This document shows positions 1 through 11,847 of a stretch of 64,000 nucleotides of DNA, piece by piece (the first letter of the stretch is position 1; the number at the start of each line of letters is the position of its first letter). A program made the position numbers and the translations under genes. Below the pieces are notes generated by a model that ran no database searches, was not told the origin of the DNA, and was given only the letters and a program-made list of their open reading frames with translations. This DNA is from Stomorhina lunata (lineage: Eukaryota > Arthropoda > Insecta > Diptera > Rhiniidae), in contig OW121740.1 in the NCBI GenBank assembly GCA_933228675.1, positions 127,917,630 through 127,981,629 of the forward strand, written 5' to 3'.

Positions 1-1060
1 AATTTGCTTTAAAAAAATGTTTAACAAATTAACTGTCATTACACTCACATTTTTTTTATATTTGAGCTAAAATAAAATGTAATTAATGTTTTATTATTAA
101 TTAAAGTTTATATGAACTTTCTCGTTCAAATTTATTTTGATATCTTTAACATTGCGATTAGGTAACTTTACATGTTTTGTTACTTACTTTTAGTTGGCCA
201 TACATGTGTCGGAGTTTTCATTTATTACATAAAACATAAATTTATTTTGATCTACATTTTTAAGCATTTCTTAGTTTAATTACCCTTTTATGGTTTAATT
301 TTTAATATTTGAGAAAATTATTCATTACATCATCAAGTAAATATAACAATTTCATTGGTATTTTATTTACTTTCTTACACGAGCATCTTTCTTAAGTCTT
401 TTGTTTTGAGCTTTGTAGAGTGAAATTGGAAGTACATGTGTGGCTGCATTACAAAATTTTTAGGTATAATTTAACTAATTTATTCTTCTAAAGGAATATA
501 GACTTAAATATAACATCGTTTTAGAAAATATTTTGTATTATAAAAAAACTACGATTTGGCTTTACACCAATTTTTATTAAGAAAAATTTACGATATTAAC
601 TCAAAGATAAGTCAAATTTTACTTAAAGATAGGTATTTCTGGAATGGTTTAGCTTCAACCATATTTTTGCTTAGAATAAGTATAAGATTTATCAAAATGT
701 AGTCAAGTAAATTTGCTGAAGTGAAGTAAATCAAGTATATATTATATATTTTCAGTGTATACTAAACTGAAATTCTTAAATGTATGAATATTTGCTACAA
801 TTCAGTATATCTTTTACTCAAACGGAATGAAATTTCAAAAATCTTAAATACAAAATGTATTTATATTCTGCTGTTTCAATTAAATATCATTTAACTGAGC
901 CGTTTTACCCTTAAAGATTGAGAACTTAAAGTTATGCGAGAACTTGAAGATAAAGAATTATGAACATTCTAATAACATTCAGAGTGCACCCTTTGATTTT
1001 AAAATCTGCAACCTTTTTCAAATATAACCTTTAGCGGGAATTGTGCCATCGTTTGCACAT
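1..1060. other. AT-rich DNA, no gene seen
   Basis: I see no coding region, RNA gene or recognisable transposon here. The only notable word is the dispersed CTTAAGTCTTTTGTTTT motif at 391-407. Confidence 0.6.
391..407 (+). repeat. Dispersed CTTAAGTC word, copy 1
   Basis: CTTAAGTCTTTTGTTTT occurs inside otherwise unrelated sequence. The same word or a near copy recurs about nine more times in the window. It may be a relic terminus, an insertion hotspot or a binding site; the function is unknown. Confidence 0.5.
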
Positions 1061-1609
1061 ACACTCAGAAAAAAGACATGTACTAAATTTGAGGAAAAAA
1101 AATTTCTTAAAAATAGTAAAAAAAAATCCTTATTCAGAGTAAATTTTTACTCAAAACTAGGAAAAATTGTTACATGCTAGTAAAAAATACAACATTTAAA
1201 TAAAAAATGTATAGTTCATATACTAAAAAATAATTAACATTTTTCCATAGAAAAATTGCATGAATTTTGTAAAATATTATTTATTTTAAGGAAATTTTTG
1301 TTAAAAACTAGTAAATATGTCCTAAATTTTAGTTCATCACATCATAAAACTGGGTAATATTGACTTTAGTTCAAAAAATTTGATTGAGTAAATGATTTAC
1401 TGAAAAATAGTTCATAAAATTGAACTTACTTAAAATCTGGAAGTGGTTGTCGTAAATTTAAGTTCATTATTTTCCTAATTACTAGGAACATTTTCCTAAT
1501 CATGAATTTCAAGTTTAAGACTTTCTGCATTTTAAGAAAAAAATATTTAAAATTAGTTAAGATAAATTACAACGTCCAATAGTATACAATCTTCTTATAA
1601 TAAGTAAAA

Positions 1610-2200
1610 TTGTAATAATTTGTTGAAAGTTATATACTTATATTTAGGATAATTTCCTAAAAATTAGTTCAGATAAATCAGAATAAATCATGTTTAAATT
1701 TATGAAGTAATTAGGATAATTTTTTTTATAATGAGTAAAATTGTTATAATTTCTTGAAATTTATATACTTATATTTAAGAAAAATTTCCTAAAAATTAGT
1801 TCAAATTTTCCTAAAATTTAGTTCATATATTGAAAAAAGTAAATGTCAATAAATTATTTTCATTTATAATTTATTTTCAATTTTAGTTCGTGATAGTTTT
1901 CTTACAAATTCCGCTTTTTTTTCGATATTAGTAGTATAAAAAAAATTGTGTTATGAAAAATTTGTGTCAAAAATTGTGTTTGTTGTTTCTATCTTTGTAT
2001 AACATAAGTAAAGGAAATATTAGCGATTAAATAATGCCTCAAATAAAAGACCAAAAAATCAACAAGGAGATGAAAATTTCCTAAATATTAGTTAAAAATT
2101 TCCTAAAAATTAGTTTAAATTTTCCTAAAAATTAGTTTAAATTTTTCTAAAAATAAGTAAAAATTTTCCGAAAAATTAGTTAAATTTTTCCTAAAAATAT
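1610..2200. repeat. Tandem repeats CCTAAAAATTAGTT in the left arm
   Basis: A segment of about 123 bp is tandemly duplicated: AATTTGTTGAAAGTTATATAC near 1616 and AATTTCTTGAAATTTATATAC near 1745, each ending in TTTCCTAAAAATTAGTTCA. From about 2075 a ~22-bp unit (CCTAAAAATTAGTTTAAA plus TTTT) repeats with variation. Arms built from short tandem repeats are typical of foldback transposons. Confidence 0.6.
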
Positions 2201-2237
2201 AATAAAAATTAATGTTAATAAATTATGTTTTCTAATA

Positions 2238-2700
2238 TTGTCTTCGTCTGCTTGTGCAAGTGCCCACGACTTAGCACCATATAATAACACTTGTAATTTT
2301 AGTTCCTGTTGAGTGGATTTCATTCCAAAGCTAAGTAAGTATGATTCTTCATTTAATTTCATTATTTACATTCGCTGCCGTACCTAGGTAGACAAATTCT
2401 TTAAAAACTCTGAAACTATAGTTGACGACGTTCACGTGTGCTCCAATTCTAATGGACTGCTTGCTAGAAGAGACCATCAGTATTGTTTTTGATTACTAGG
2501 CCCATTTTCATCGAATAATTTTTAATACCGGAAAAGGTCACTTTACGCAAATGTGAGTAACATGTGCCAGTTGTATTAACTGCAGCATCACGAAGAAGTA
2601 AAGTAAGGTAAGTGTCCATTTGTTTTTCTTGGTGGATTTACCTGGTCTAAAGTCACATTGGGAGGCACCAATTATTTCGTTAATATTTTGTTTTTATTCT
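2238..2700 (-). pseudogene. Non-LTR retrotransposon reverse transcriptase relic
   Basis: Read on the minus strand, three collinear RT-type motifs survive. NEIIGASQCDFRPGKST lies at about 2640-2700 and resembles the 'SQCGFRPGKSTTDQ' block of RTE/BovB-like and related RTs. FKEFVYLGTAANVNNEIK lies at about 2350-2420. LLYGAKSWALAQADED lies at about 2238-2290 and corresponds to the C-terminal 'LLYG.E.WTLT.AD' block. The stretch carrying the catalytic YxDD box is missing, and the frame shifts at least twice between motifs, so it encodes no working enzyme. It lies inside the foldback-like unit and was probably captured or inserted there. The clade (RTE-like) is an inference from motif wording; that it is an RT relic is well supported. 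Confidence 0.75.
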
Positions 2701-5314
2701 AATTGTTTCTATTTCATATTAGGAGTTTTTTCCAGGAGCGGGTTACTAGCCTGAGGTCCTTGTTAGCTCACTACTTTAAGGATGTTAAGGTAGCTAACCA
2801 GGTGATACTACTAGGAGGTCAATGTCCACAGTTGAGATGAGAGGTTGACCAAGAAAAATCTGGGCTTTCAAATTAAAACCGATCAAAAGCGTTGCTTGGC
2901 TTAAAACACCAACTATATCATCCTGAAATCTAAAATACTTCGACACAATTATGAACTTCAGCAGCCGTTTTCTTGAAATCAAAAAAGGTTATAGGACTTC
3001 TCCGCATACCAAGGCTCAAACCATGTAAGTGATGCATTATCTATGACTTTAGAACACTGTTTTCTCAGTTTTTATATTAGGGTGGGTCTTTTTCAATGTT
3101 CGACATTAGGTTGTTATATATTAAATATCATAATTTAATGTAAAATTAAAAAAAAAACCTTTAAATAACTCCAAAAGCAATCTTCTAAATGTAGTTATTG
3201 GATTTAGGTACAGTTTTTTTTATTATAATAAATTAATGGACAAATATTCAAGGTAAATACATTTTTAGATTGAGCTTTTGCGTAATACATTGATAAGTAT
3301 CTAAAATTAAAAAAAATCGTATAGGTGTTTTAAACTAACAGTTTATTATAGTAGGGCTTACAGTAAGGGGCAAAACTTAACACATTATTTATTAATACAA
3401 AATCGAAAAAACTGTAGTTAAAATTCAAAAGTCATTGCTTGGTATAATTTTTTTCCTTTTGCCAAACACTTTAATTAACTCATGTTCATTGACATTCGGA
3501 TAGACGAATATAAACCGAATAGGGTCAGATTGTCGGCAATGAATATTATTTGATAAAAGTGTGAACGAATTTATACCAACCAACTATTTTTGACATTTAA
3601 TATAATTAAAGTTTAAACTTTATTTTCTTTAATTTTTTCGATTTAGTAATAATAAAAATAAATAATGTATTTTATTTACCCTAACTAACTGTATGCTCTA
3701 AATAAAAAATATAAAAAAAAATATATATTAAACACCTATACCATATTTTATATTTTTCGCAAAATGACCTTTGATTAGTTAAATTGGGAAGTCTAAGGAC
3801 CTCTAGTGTTCCGTAGCCAAAGATGCCGTGCGTCACAAAGAGCGTCCCTTCCATGTTATTTGATCAAAGTAAATAACAATTTGACTATGAAAAGGCTTTA
3901 ATATTTTTCAATGTATTATACTGCAGTAAATTCTGAAGTACGATTTTTTTATTTATTTACCTTATAAAATTTGTCTTTATTAATAAATACATTAATATAA
4001 ATATTTATCTATTTTGCAATAACTTACATTATGAACCAAAATTCTTTTATATTGAAGTTTATATTGCATTTCCAAATAAATAAATTCTTAAACTTGTAAG
4101 AGGATCAGATATTTAATGGCAAAGAATGGGTAATGAAATACATTGAGTCATTGCCTGCAGTTATTTTAAATTGGAAGAAACTTTCACAAATACGAATGTG
4201 GAGAAATTTCAAAACTACTTCATCCATTTTTTATTTCTATGACTTTTAATTTATTGTATTTTTTTTGTATAAGTTGTTATTGACTGAAATTTCGGTAAAA
4301 CCAAAAATACTCCAATTTTTCCCTATAAGAACAAATTTTACAGTTTGGGGCGGATGCGGCACGCCTACCCCTAATGCAATGTAAACAAAATTTTGTATAA
4401 CATATTTTTTTGTAACGAAAACATTTCTTAGGGAAAATTAAGGTTAAATTTTTAAAAAATAAAGTACACTCCAATTTTTATGTACATATATATAAGTAAA
4501 TGTAAAAATTGTTATAAATATAAATAATATTTCTTATTTAAATATGTATTTGTATTTATGTTATTTAAAATATTTTTGTAAAGTTATGAAAAGATATTAA
4601 TAAAAATACTTTATACCATTTTTTATACTTTTATTTTATAAAGGTGATTTTAGTACTTTTTCTTGTATTATTTAGGAAATATATAATTCAGATAAGTATA
4701 TAATTTACTGAAAACTAGAAATAAGTTTTATTAATGTAGGAAATATTTCATACTGGGAATGAATATTTTACTATAAATAAGTATTAAACTTATTTATTTT
4801 CTGACTGTTTTTCTCACTTTTAAGAAAAATATTTCCTAAAAATTATAAATTTTTTATAAGATCAAAATAAATAATTTACTGAATTTTAGTAATCTTTTTC
4901 TACTATCGTAGAAAATTTGAACAAGTTTACTGCAGTTTTTACTTGTTTTAAGTAAAAATAAATTATCTTTTAACTAAAATGAAGGAAAATTTTCCTTATT
5001 TATAGCATTGATAAATATTTATCTGAACTAAATTAAAGGAAATATTTACTTGTTTTTAAGAAGTTTCAGATAAAATATGAACTAAATAATAGTAATTTTT
5101 TTTAATTTTTTAAGTTCAATTTTATTTGATTTTAGTTAAAATTTGCTTGATATAAGAAATTTTGTCAAAAACTTAAGGAAATTTTTTTTCTAGGAATTAA
5201 GGAATTTTTTTACTCAATTGCTGTAAAAAACGGCTTTGGCGCCATACGACAACCATTTTTTCCTCAAATTTAGTAAATTTTCCTAAATTTTAGTTCATTT
5301 TTTTTCTGAGTGTA

Positions 5315-5640
5315 GATATGTTATTTAAGTCTAGTCAAAAGTAAAGAAAAGTAGAAGTAACAGGAAGTGGCGACAGGGTCCTGCACTGTTTATGTTCCTG
5401 ATTCAATTCTTTATGTTTGGAGCGCAATTCCTAAAGATTAATGAATGATTAATGGGCTTTGAGATAAATCTCTCCTAAAAGTGGATTTCGAGTCTCATGG
5501 TATCAAGGCCTCTTCAATGCCACTAGGAGAGATATATTATATATATTATATAAATATATTATGTAAATTTACGGACAATTTTTCAATGTACTTTCTTTTT
5601 TTGATAGACCAACTTTCAATGCAAACTTCGATACAAAAAT
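5315..5640. other. AT-rich DNA, no gene seen
   Basis: This stretch lies between the foldback-like element and degenerate satellite. I recognise nothing functional. An open stretch of 61 codons (5481-5666) has low-complexity composition and no family resemblance. Confidence 0.5.
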
Positions 5641-6030
5641 TTTCAAAGAAATTTTTTTACAGATAAACTTCAGAGGTTATTTAAAAAAAAAATTGTATGC
5701 AAATTTTTATATGGAAATATTTTTGATGTAAATTTTGATACCGATAAAATTTTTATGTTTTGTTTTTATTTAAAAAAGTTTTTGATTTAAATTCTTACAT
5801 ATAAAATTTTAAATTTGTATATAGATTTTCTAATTAATTTAGAAAATTTTTTCACATAAATTTTTTCGATACAAAAATTTAATTTTTTATAAAGAACAAA
5901 TTTTGCTGTAAATTAAAATAAAGAAAAATTTCTAATGTTAATTTTTAAATAGAAAAATTTTCAACGAAAATTTTTTTTAAAGAAAAATGGTCAATATATA
6001 TTTTTTTATATACACAAATTATTTATAGAT
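5640..6030. repeat. Degenerate ~31-bp AT satellite
   Basis: Irregularly spaced AAAATTTT...GAAA words (for example AAATTTTCAAAGAAATTTTT) resemble the TTTTCTATAGAAAA satellite that fills 35-64 kb, but they are much more diverged. This may be an old relic of the same family. Confidence 0.4.
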
Positions 6031-6039
6031 AGAAACATT

Positions 6040-6425
6040 TGTTGGGTCATGCATAAACCTCCGTCGACTCAGGCGCAACAACTTTGCTAAAGATCATCAT
6101 CAGCATGATCAAATGCAAAGTTTGCGATTTAATTCATTTTAGTAATTTCCAGTTGCGTCATCTGTTGGAAATTGGTCGTACTAACTTAGAAACCTTTATC
6201 GGCTCATGCGAGCTCGATTAAGTACACAGTATACGATTTATTTAACTTTTAGCAATTTTGAGTGACGCCACCTGTCGGAAAGTGGTCATACTAACTTAGT
6301 AATATTCGTCGGCTCATGCGCCATAACTTTTCTTACGATCATAATATGATCAAAAGCATAGTTTACTGTTCTATAAAGGACATACAGACAGACAAACAAT
6401 CTTTTTTATGTATGTAACCTGGTCT
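6040..6425. repeat. ~110-130 bp tandem repeat (CCACCTGTCGG type)
   Basis: About three diverged units carry the ordered words CGTCGGCTCATGCG, AACTTTGCTAAAGATCA, ATGATCAAA, ACGATTTA, and GCCACCTGTCGGAAA followed by GGTCATACTAACTTAG. The block ends in TTCTATAAAGGACATACAGACAGACAAAC. The same array type recurs at 25.70-26.33 kb inside a CCGGG-headed element, so this is probably a truncated copy of that element. Confidence 0.7.
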
Positions 6426-6508
6426 ATTAAAAGGATTAAGGTGGCTTATGACTCAAAAACAAAATTTCAAAAATTAGCTACAAATTTCCAAACAAGTAAG
6501 AGTGGTAT

Positions 6509-6525
6509 ATTCGGCTTTGCCGAAT
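6509..6525 (-). other. 3' hairpin of HINE copy A
   Basis: ATTCGGCTTTGCCGAAT is a perfect 7-bp stem with a 3-base loop. It is followed on the minus strand by TATACCACTCTTACTTGT at the element's end. The same hairpin and tail end copy B (32,735-32,751). Helitron-type rolling-circle elements carry such a 3' hairpin as a termination signal. Confidence 0.6.
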
Positions 6526-8034
6526 CTTGGATACCCTTCACCAATTGTGTTCCAAAAGTAAAGTACAAAATCGTAAGAATATATTGATAATTATATATTT
6601 AGTTTCTGATTACAGACTTAGTTGAGCCCCACACAATTGCTTCATATGTATATTAATTTTCTTTTGTTCATACTTAATGTAATTCCTAGCAATATATGGT
6701 TATACTAGTATTATATGCAAAGAATCTTTAAAATTAAGAGTCGGAAAACGAAAAGCTTTTTGGTGGCGTCATCATCCAAAATAGTTATGAACCCAAATGT
6801 TAGGTTGGGCAGGTGGCTGATGTCGAAGGCAGCGTCACTTCGATTCTAAAGTGATATGTGTCTATTTTACGAACATTTGATAAAGTTCGATAGACCAGAT
6901 AAACCATGCAGAAAGGATGCTTCAAAATGTAGATTTGCAAGAGCACATCGATTTGATGAAGATTAAGTATTCTGGTATGCAACCCAAAAACACAGTGTCC
7001 AGTTAGGGTTGTGTACTTTAATTCATACGAATTGTCCAACTATTAAAAGTTCATGATTAGTTATGTAAAACTCTGAACTGATTTAGGTCAAAGCTTTAAC
7101 AATGATTGTCAATGTATACAAGCCTTAGAATTATAAGGTATACCCTCATAGTTTTAGATACATACGTGAAATATATAGCTTTTAAATGAATGGATATCAT
7201 TTTTGCCGGAAAATTGATTGAAGATTTATTTATTAATCTGAAGTTAGTTAACTTATTAAGATGAATACTTCAACAATAATATTTGGGATCTATTGTTCTT
7301 TCGATCTGTCCGATGAATGTGTGGAAAGTTGTGCCCTAGTTCTTTGTGCAATTATTATATGATTTAACTTATCAGCATTAAAGTAATTCCCGGTCGGGGT
7401 TATATGGGAGATAACAGTAAATGTGAACCGAGCTCGCCCATTTTCAATGCCGAACTTTTCAAGGGATCAGAAATACTTTTGTCAAATGACGTCCCTCTAG
7501 AAAGTTTATTTTAGGCGCTATCGCCCTGAATAACGATATTGTACAACGTCTTTATGCTAAATGTCATCATCGTATCTATTATAATAGATAGATAATTATA
7601 ATTAATTAGCTAATTAGATAATTATAATTTGTCATTTATTAGTTACTAAGAGATTGCCTTAGGCGAAGTTATACGGGAGCAATAGTCAAACGTGAATGGA
7701 TTTCTCCCAATTGCAATTAAACAATTTAAATTTTCGTTGATTTGTGAGATACATACATACATATGTAGGTTTTGAACGGATATCATGTACTGACTTGCAT
7801 TTTTGTACTTCCTAGGAAGATTACCTATAATTTGATATATAATACATACTCAAATGTTATCATAAAGTTCAAAAATCAGACATAAAATTAAGATAAATGC
7901 AGTGTGTCTGTCTGCTAAAATCAGATTTGTGGAGCTCCTGGAAGGTATACCCATATGCATTTTACACAAAATTTTAGGATATCGTCCCACCCTGAGCTCC
8001 AAAAATTCCAAAAACTTGACTACAACAGAAAAAA

Positions 8035-8100
8035 GGACAGACAGGTAGACGGACGGACGGACAGACAGGTAGACGGACGGACGGACAAACAGACGGACGG
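8035..8100. repeat. GACA/GACGG microsatellite within HINE A
   Basis: Mixed CAGA, GACGG and GGTA units (for example GACAGACAGGTAGACGGACG). This is a second microsatellite inside copy A, next to a GCCGATTCTGAGTCGATCGG block. Confidence 0.8.
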
Positions 8101-8847
8101 ATGTCGCGAAATCGATTCTCCTGCCGATTCTGAGTCGATCGGTACAACTTGAATGGTATTCATAATCAGATTTGTGGAGTTTATATCAAATTTTAGGAAA
8201 TCGTCCCACAAAGAACGCTGTCAAATTTCATCACAATCGGTCCATAAGCAACTGAGATATCGCTGAAACAATACTTGCAAAATGTAAACAAAATTTCTTA
8301 GACACGTACTTTGGGCAATTGTCTTTACATCACAAGTAGTGTTTTGGCGATGTCTCAGTTGTTTATGGACCGCTTTTGATAAAATTTTATAATGTGCTTG
8401 GCGGGGGAATTTCCTAAAATCTGATATAAAATTTATGTATGTCCGTGCTCCAGGAGGATGGTTTTTCCTATTTCTGCATTTCATTTTTTCAACAAACATT
8501 CTCTAACGCGTACTTTGGGCAATTTGCGATACATCAAATTTAGTGTTTTGGCTGTATCTCAGTTGTTTATAGACCGATTTTGCCAAAATTTTACAGAGTA
8601 CTTTTGGGAACCATTTCCTACAATATATAATATATTATCACATATACACCAGGAGTACATTGTTTCTCTTATTATTTAAAAGTGTGTTTCAATCAAAAAT
8701 TTTAAAATTTTCGTCTAATTTTTGGTATTTTTTCGATATTTTCGGTGTTTATAAACCGATTTTAATGAAATTGCGGGAGAATTTCCTAAAATCTGGTATA
8801 TAATTTATGTAGGTCCATCCTCCAGGGGCTCCAGAAACTTGATTTAA

Positions 8848-8970
<123 letters not shown>

Positions 8971-9108
8971 TCGCTTAATCGATTCTCCTCCTGATTCTGA
9001 GTCGATCGGTACAATTTTTATGGGGTCTACGATCACTAATAAAAAAATTAAAAACGGAATCACAAACTTATAATACCCTTTCACCTATTGGTGAAGGGTA
9101 TAAAAATA

Positions 9109-10275
9109 GCTAATTTTTCGAAATTTTGTCACGCAGTTATAAAAAAAAATTATCACGGTGCGATTGGTGTCTCCAGTAATACCTCTGCTCTACAAGCCTC
9201 ACAAAACAGGTACTCGGGATAAAAACATTGGCTTTTGTAAGACCACTTGTAGGTTTTCTGAGTTTTTGTTATCAATGTACCCACCAAGATTAAAATATTC
9301 TTCTTGTGGAAATTTTTTTTTTTTAAAAGATCGAAATTTGGTATTTTCGATCAATCTTTGTTTTGGAAATAAATTGTCATTAATACTAACGTTGTTTAAT
9401 CTATAATCGAATTATTTCGTTAAGTGTCAAAAATGTGCAGAATTTTGTGACAGAATAGAAGAACATATATATTTTAAGATTCCAAATAGCCGGGGGATTA
9501 AATTTAAACCAGTAGATCACGACCCGTTGTTACTGTTTATTAATAGAAAAGTTCTGTTGTAAATAAATTGCTTTTAATAATTTTCGATTTCAAAATATGC
9601 ATTTGAAATTTTTGATAACTAACATCAAATATTACAAAGATCATTGCTTCCTATAAAAATTAATTTGTATTGTTTGGTGTTGAAAACTTTCGTTTAATAT
9701 TTCCATAAATCAGTCTAAAACAAAACAGTTAACAACTGATTTACTAAATCAAATTTGTTGATTTTTTCAACAATTAAATCGGATTTCTAACGCCATAATT
9801 TAAAGCTTTTACAGTGTTAAAAGCTTTGACTTAGGTATTTTTCCATATACAACAATAGGAGGTTTCATAACATTAGATTAAAATATTTAATATAAGATAT
9901 TATTTAAATTAATTTCTAAACAAAAATAAAATTTTTCTAAAGAAAGACTTTTGTTTGTTTGAATAGTTAATAAATATTTCTAGTTTGTTATTAAATATTT
10001 TTTTAAAAATAGACAAGATAATTTTACCTAAACATCGAAAAACTTGTCTTGAGTGTAAAACAATATAAAGGTAATTATGATAAATTAATAAAGAAAAATA
10101 TGTTAAACTATTTCGTAATCGTTGGGTTGCTGCTGCAGAAGTCGTGGTAACAGTAAATAAATGTGTTACAATTTTTTTTTAAACCGCATTGTTTGTAGTG
10201 ATTTATATGTAAATAGCTAAGGTTTGAATAGTTTAAATAGTTTTAAATGCCATTCATATTATATTTATAGAAACA
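9109..10275. other. AT-rich DNA, no gene seen
   Basis: No coding potential or transposon signature that I recognise. An 82-codon open stretch at 9158-9406 has no family resemblance. Its first 19 bases (9109-9127) pair with 6460-6480 as an inverted repeat around HINE A. Confidence 0.5.
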
Positions 10276-10555
10276 CTAGCTGATTTTACCCGGCGTTGCC
10301 CGGGTTGGTAGTTAAAGTTTTTAACTTATTACTTTGTTAACACTTTCTTTAAAAATAACAATTATGAAATATTTTTATTAATTTTTTAATTGAATCCTTT
10401 ATTAATGTATTTGCATATATATTTAATTGACTTTTGTGAATGGCAGTACTCCTCATTAATGTGTGTTTTAAACGTTTCCGAAAGCAAATGGTTTCATAAA
10501 TACTAAACAATATACAGACAAACAGACGCGAATTTTTTTTTAATTTTATAGATTA

Positions 10556-10760
10556 TCGAAAAACTATCAAACAATCGTCAAGTAATCATCAAACAGTCGT
10601 TGGTCAATCGTGAAACAACTATCGAACAATCATTAAAAATCATTGAAGAGTCGTCAGTCAATCATCAAACAACCATAAATTAATCGCAAAAAAATCATCA
10701 AACCACTGTCATAAAATCGCCAGTTAATCGTGAAACAATTACACTACACAACAAATGAAC
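10556..10760. repeat. Degenerate ~11-bp minisatellite CAATCATCAAA (left part)
   Basis: Runs of CAATCGTCAAG, CAATCGTGAAA and CAATCATCAAA repeat with small changes. The array resumes at about 11,405 after the inserted foldback element, so one array was split by that insertion. Confidence 0.75.
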
Positions 10761-10768
10761 ATCTTTTG

Positions 10769-11398
10769 AAAAGTGCAAGGTCGTGACTATATGGGTCCTA
10801 TTCTACGATCAAAATATAGTAAAACCCTATACTCAGTTTGTAAAAGTTAGTGACCGTTTTATTTTTATGGGCCTCCAAAGTTTCCCAATATTAGCATGAT
10901 GCCTAAAAAAGGTGTCATCAGTTTTTACCAAATAGCCAATAATCTCTTAAAAATATCGCTTAACTATGTTCGGCAAAAATGTAGCCAAGAGTATGACAAA
11001 TATTTCTTGCTAAAATTTTATGATAAAAATGTATTTTATCTTAAAGTTTTTTTTAAAACAGTTAAAGAAAAATTTGTTTTTTCTTGATTTTTTTATCATA
11101 ACTTCTTTAAAATCCTGATTATTCCTACACTATATTTGAGAAAATTGTAGCCACAGTAAAGCTTAACAACTTTTGTGAACACACCAATATAATTTGAACG
11201 TATTTGGATATTATTTTTAAGTGTTGATTAGCTATTTGGTAAAAACTGATGATACCTTTTTTAGGCATCATCATAATATTGGGAAACTTTGGAGGCCCAT
11301 AAAAATAAAACGGTCACTAACTTGGCCAAACTGAGTATAGGGTTTTACTACATTTTGATAGTAGAATCGGACCTATATAGTCACGACCTTGCACTTTT
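10769..11398. mobile_element. Foldback element with ~170-bp terminal inverted repeats
   Basis: The left arm 10,769-10,942 starts AAAAGTGCAAGGTCGTGAC. It is matched by the reverse complement of 11,226-11,398 with only scattered differences. Shared landmarks in order are CCCTATACTCAGTTTG, TTAGTGACCGTTTTATT, GGCCTCCAAAGTTTCCC and CATCAGTTTTTACCAAATAG. The ~280-bp AT-rich centre has no recognisable gene; the 63-codon open stretch there begins inside the left arm. The element sits within the ~11-bp minisatellite. It is non-autonomous and its superfamily is unknown. I could not fix a target-site duplication. Confidence 0.8.
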
Positions 11399-11399
11399 T

Positions 11400-11545
11400 T
11401 CGCTGTTTATCAAACAATCATTAAAAATCTTCAAACAATCATCAGTCAATCAATCATCAAACAACTGTCAAACAATCGTCAAACAAACATCAAATAATCA
11501 TGAAAAATCTTCAAACATTCGTCAGTCAAACTATTATCCAACACC
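11400..11545. repeat. Degenerate ~11-bp minisatellite (right part)
   Basis: Continuation of the CAATCATCAAA-type array (CAATCATTAAAAATCTTCAA, CAATCGTCAAA and similar) after the foldback insertion. Confidence 0.7.
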
Positions 11546-11847
11546 AATCATATTACCAATATTCCTACATCCGTTTTCCTATTTTAGATAAATCAAAAAA
11601 AGAGGTCGTAAAAGTGAGCATGGTCAATTTTTCTTAATGTAGAATCCTACCTTGGACTAAAAAAAAAAACATTTAGAAAGAAAAAATGTCTTCATTGGTC
11701 CAGTCGTTCTCACTATATACAATTTTAAAGCAAATGGGAATTTTATCCCCATTTTTCAAATCAAAAAGCGAAAAACTATCCTATAGTATGAAAATATCCA
11801 CATTTAAAACTTTAATTAATTGGGTTAAATCGTTTTTATCTTATAGT

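Larger units (their letters stand above)
1061..5314. mobile_element. Foldback-like element with ACACTCAGAAAAA ends
   Basis: The left end ACACTCAGAAAAA (1061-1073) is mirrored exactly by TTTTTCTGAGTGT (5301-5313). Just inside, both arms carry words built on CTAAATTTGAGGAAAA, and both carry GGTTGTCGTA (1446 region; reverse complement near 5245-5255). The arms are rich in repeated CCTAAAAATTAGTT words on the left and their reverse complements on the right, so the element should fold back on itself. The centre holds a reverse transcriptase relic (2238-2700, minus) and an AT-rich stretch with no recognisable gene. I found no convincing target-site duplication. The 4.25-kb unit could instead be two related small elements flanking unrelated DNA. 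Confidence 0.55.

Noticed and set aside
2794..2982. 62-codon minus-strand open stretch near the RT relic
   Set aside because: It might be more retroelement, but I could not place it in any RT or endonuclease motif, so it is not called.
3321..3740. ATAGGTGTTT...AAACACCTAT inverted words
   Set aside because: Only about 10 bp pair, in AT-rich DNA, with no further arm similarity. Chance is likely.
6800..7039. Open stretch repeated almost identically at 30,689-30,928 (and a pair at 8221-8499 / 29,281-29,505)
   Set aside because: The similarity comes from the two recent HINE copies A and B. There is no domain, no start context and no sign of coding selection.
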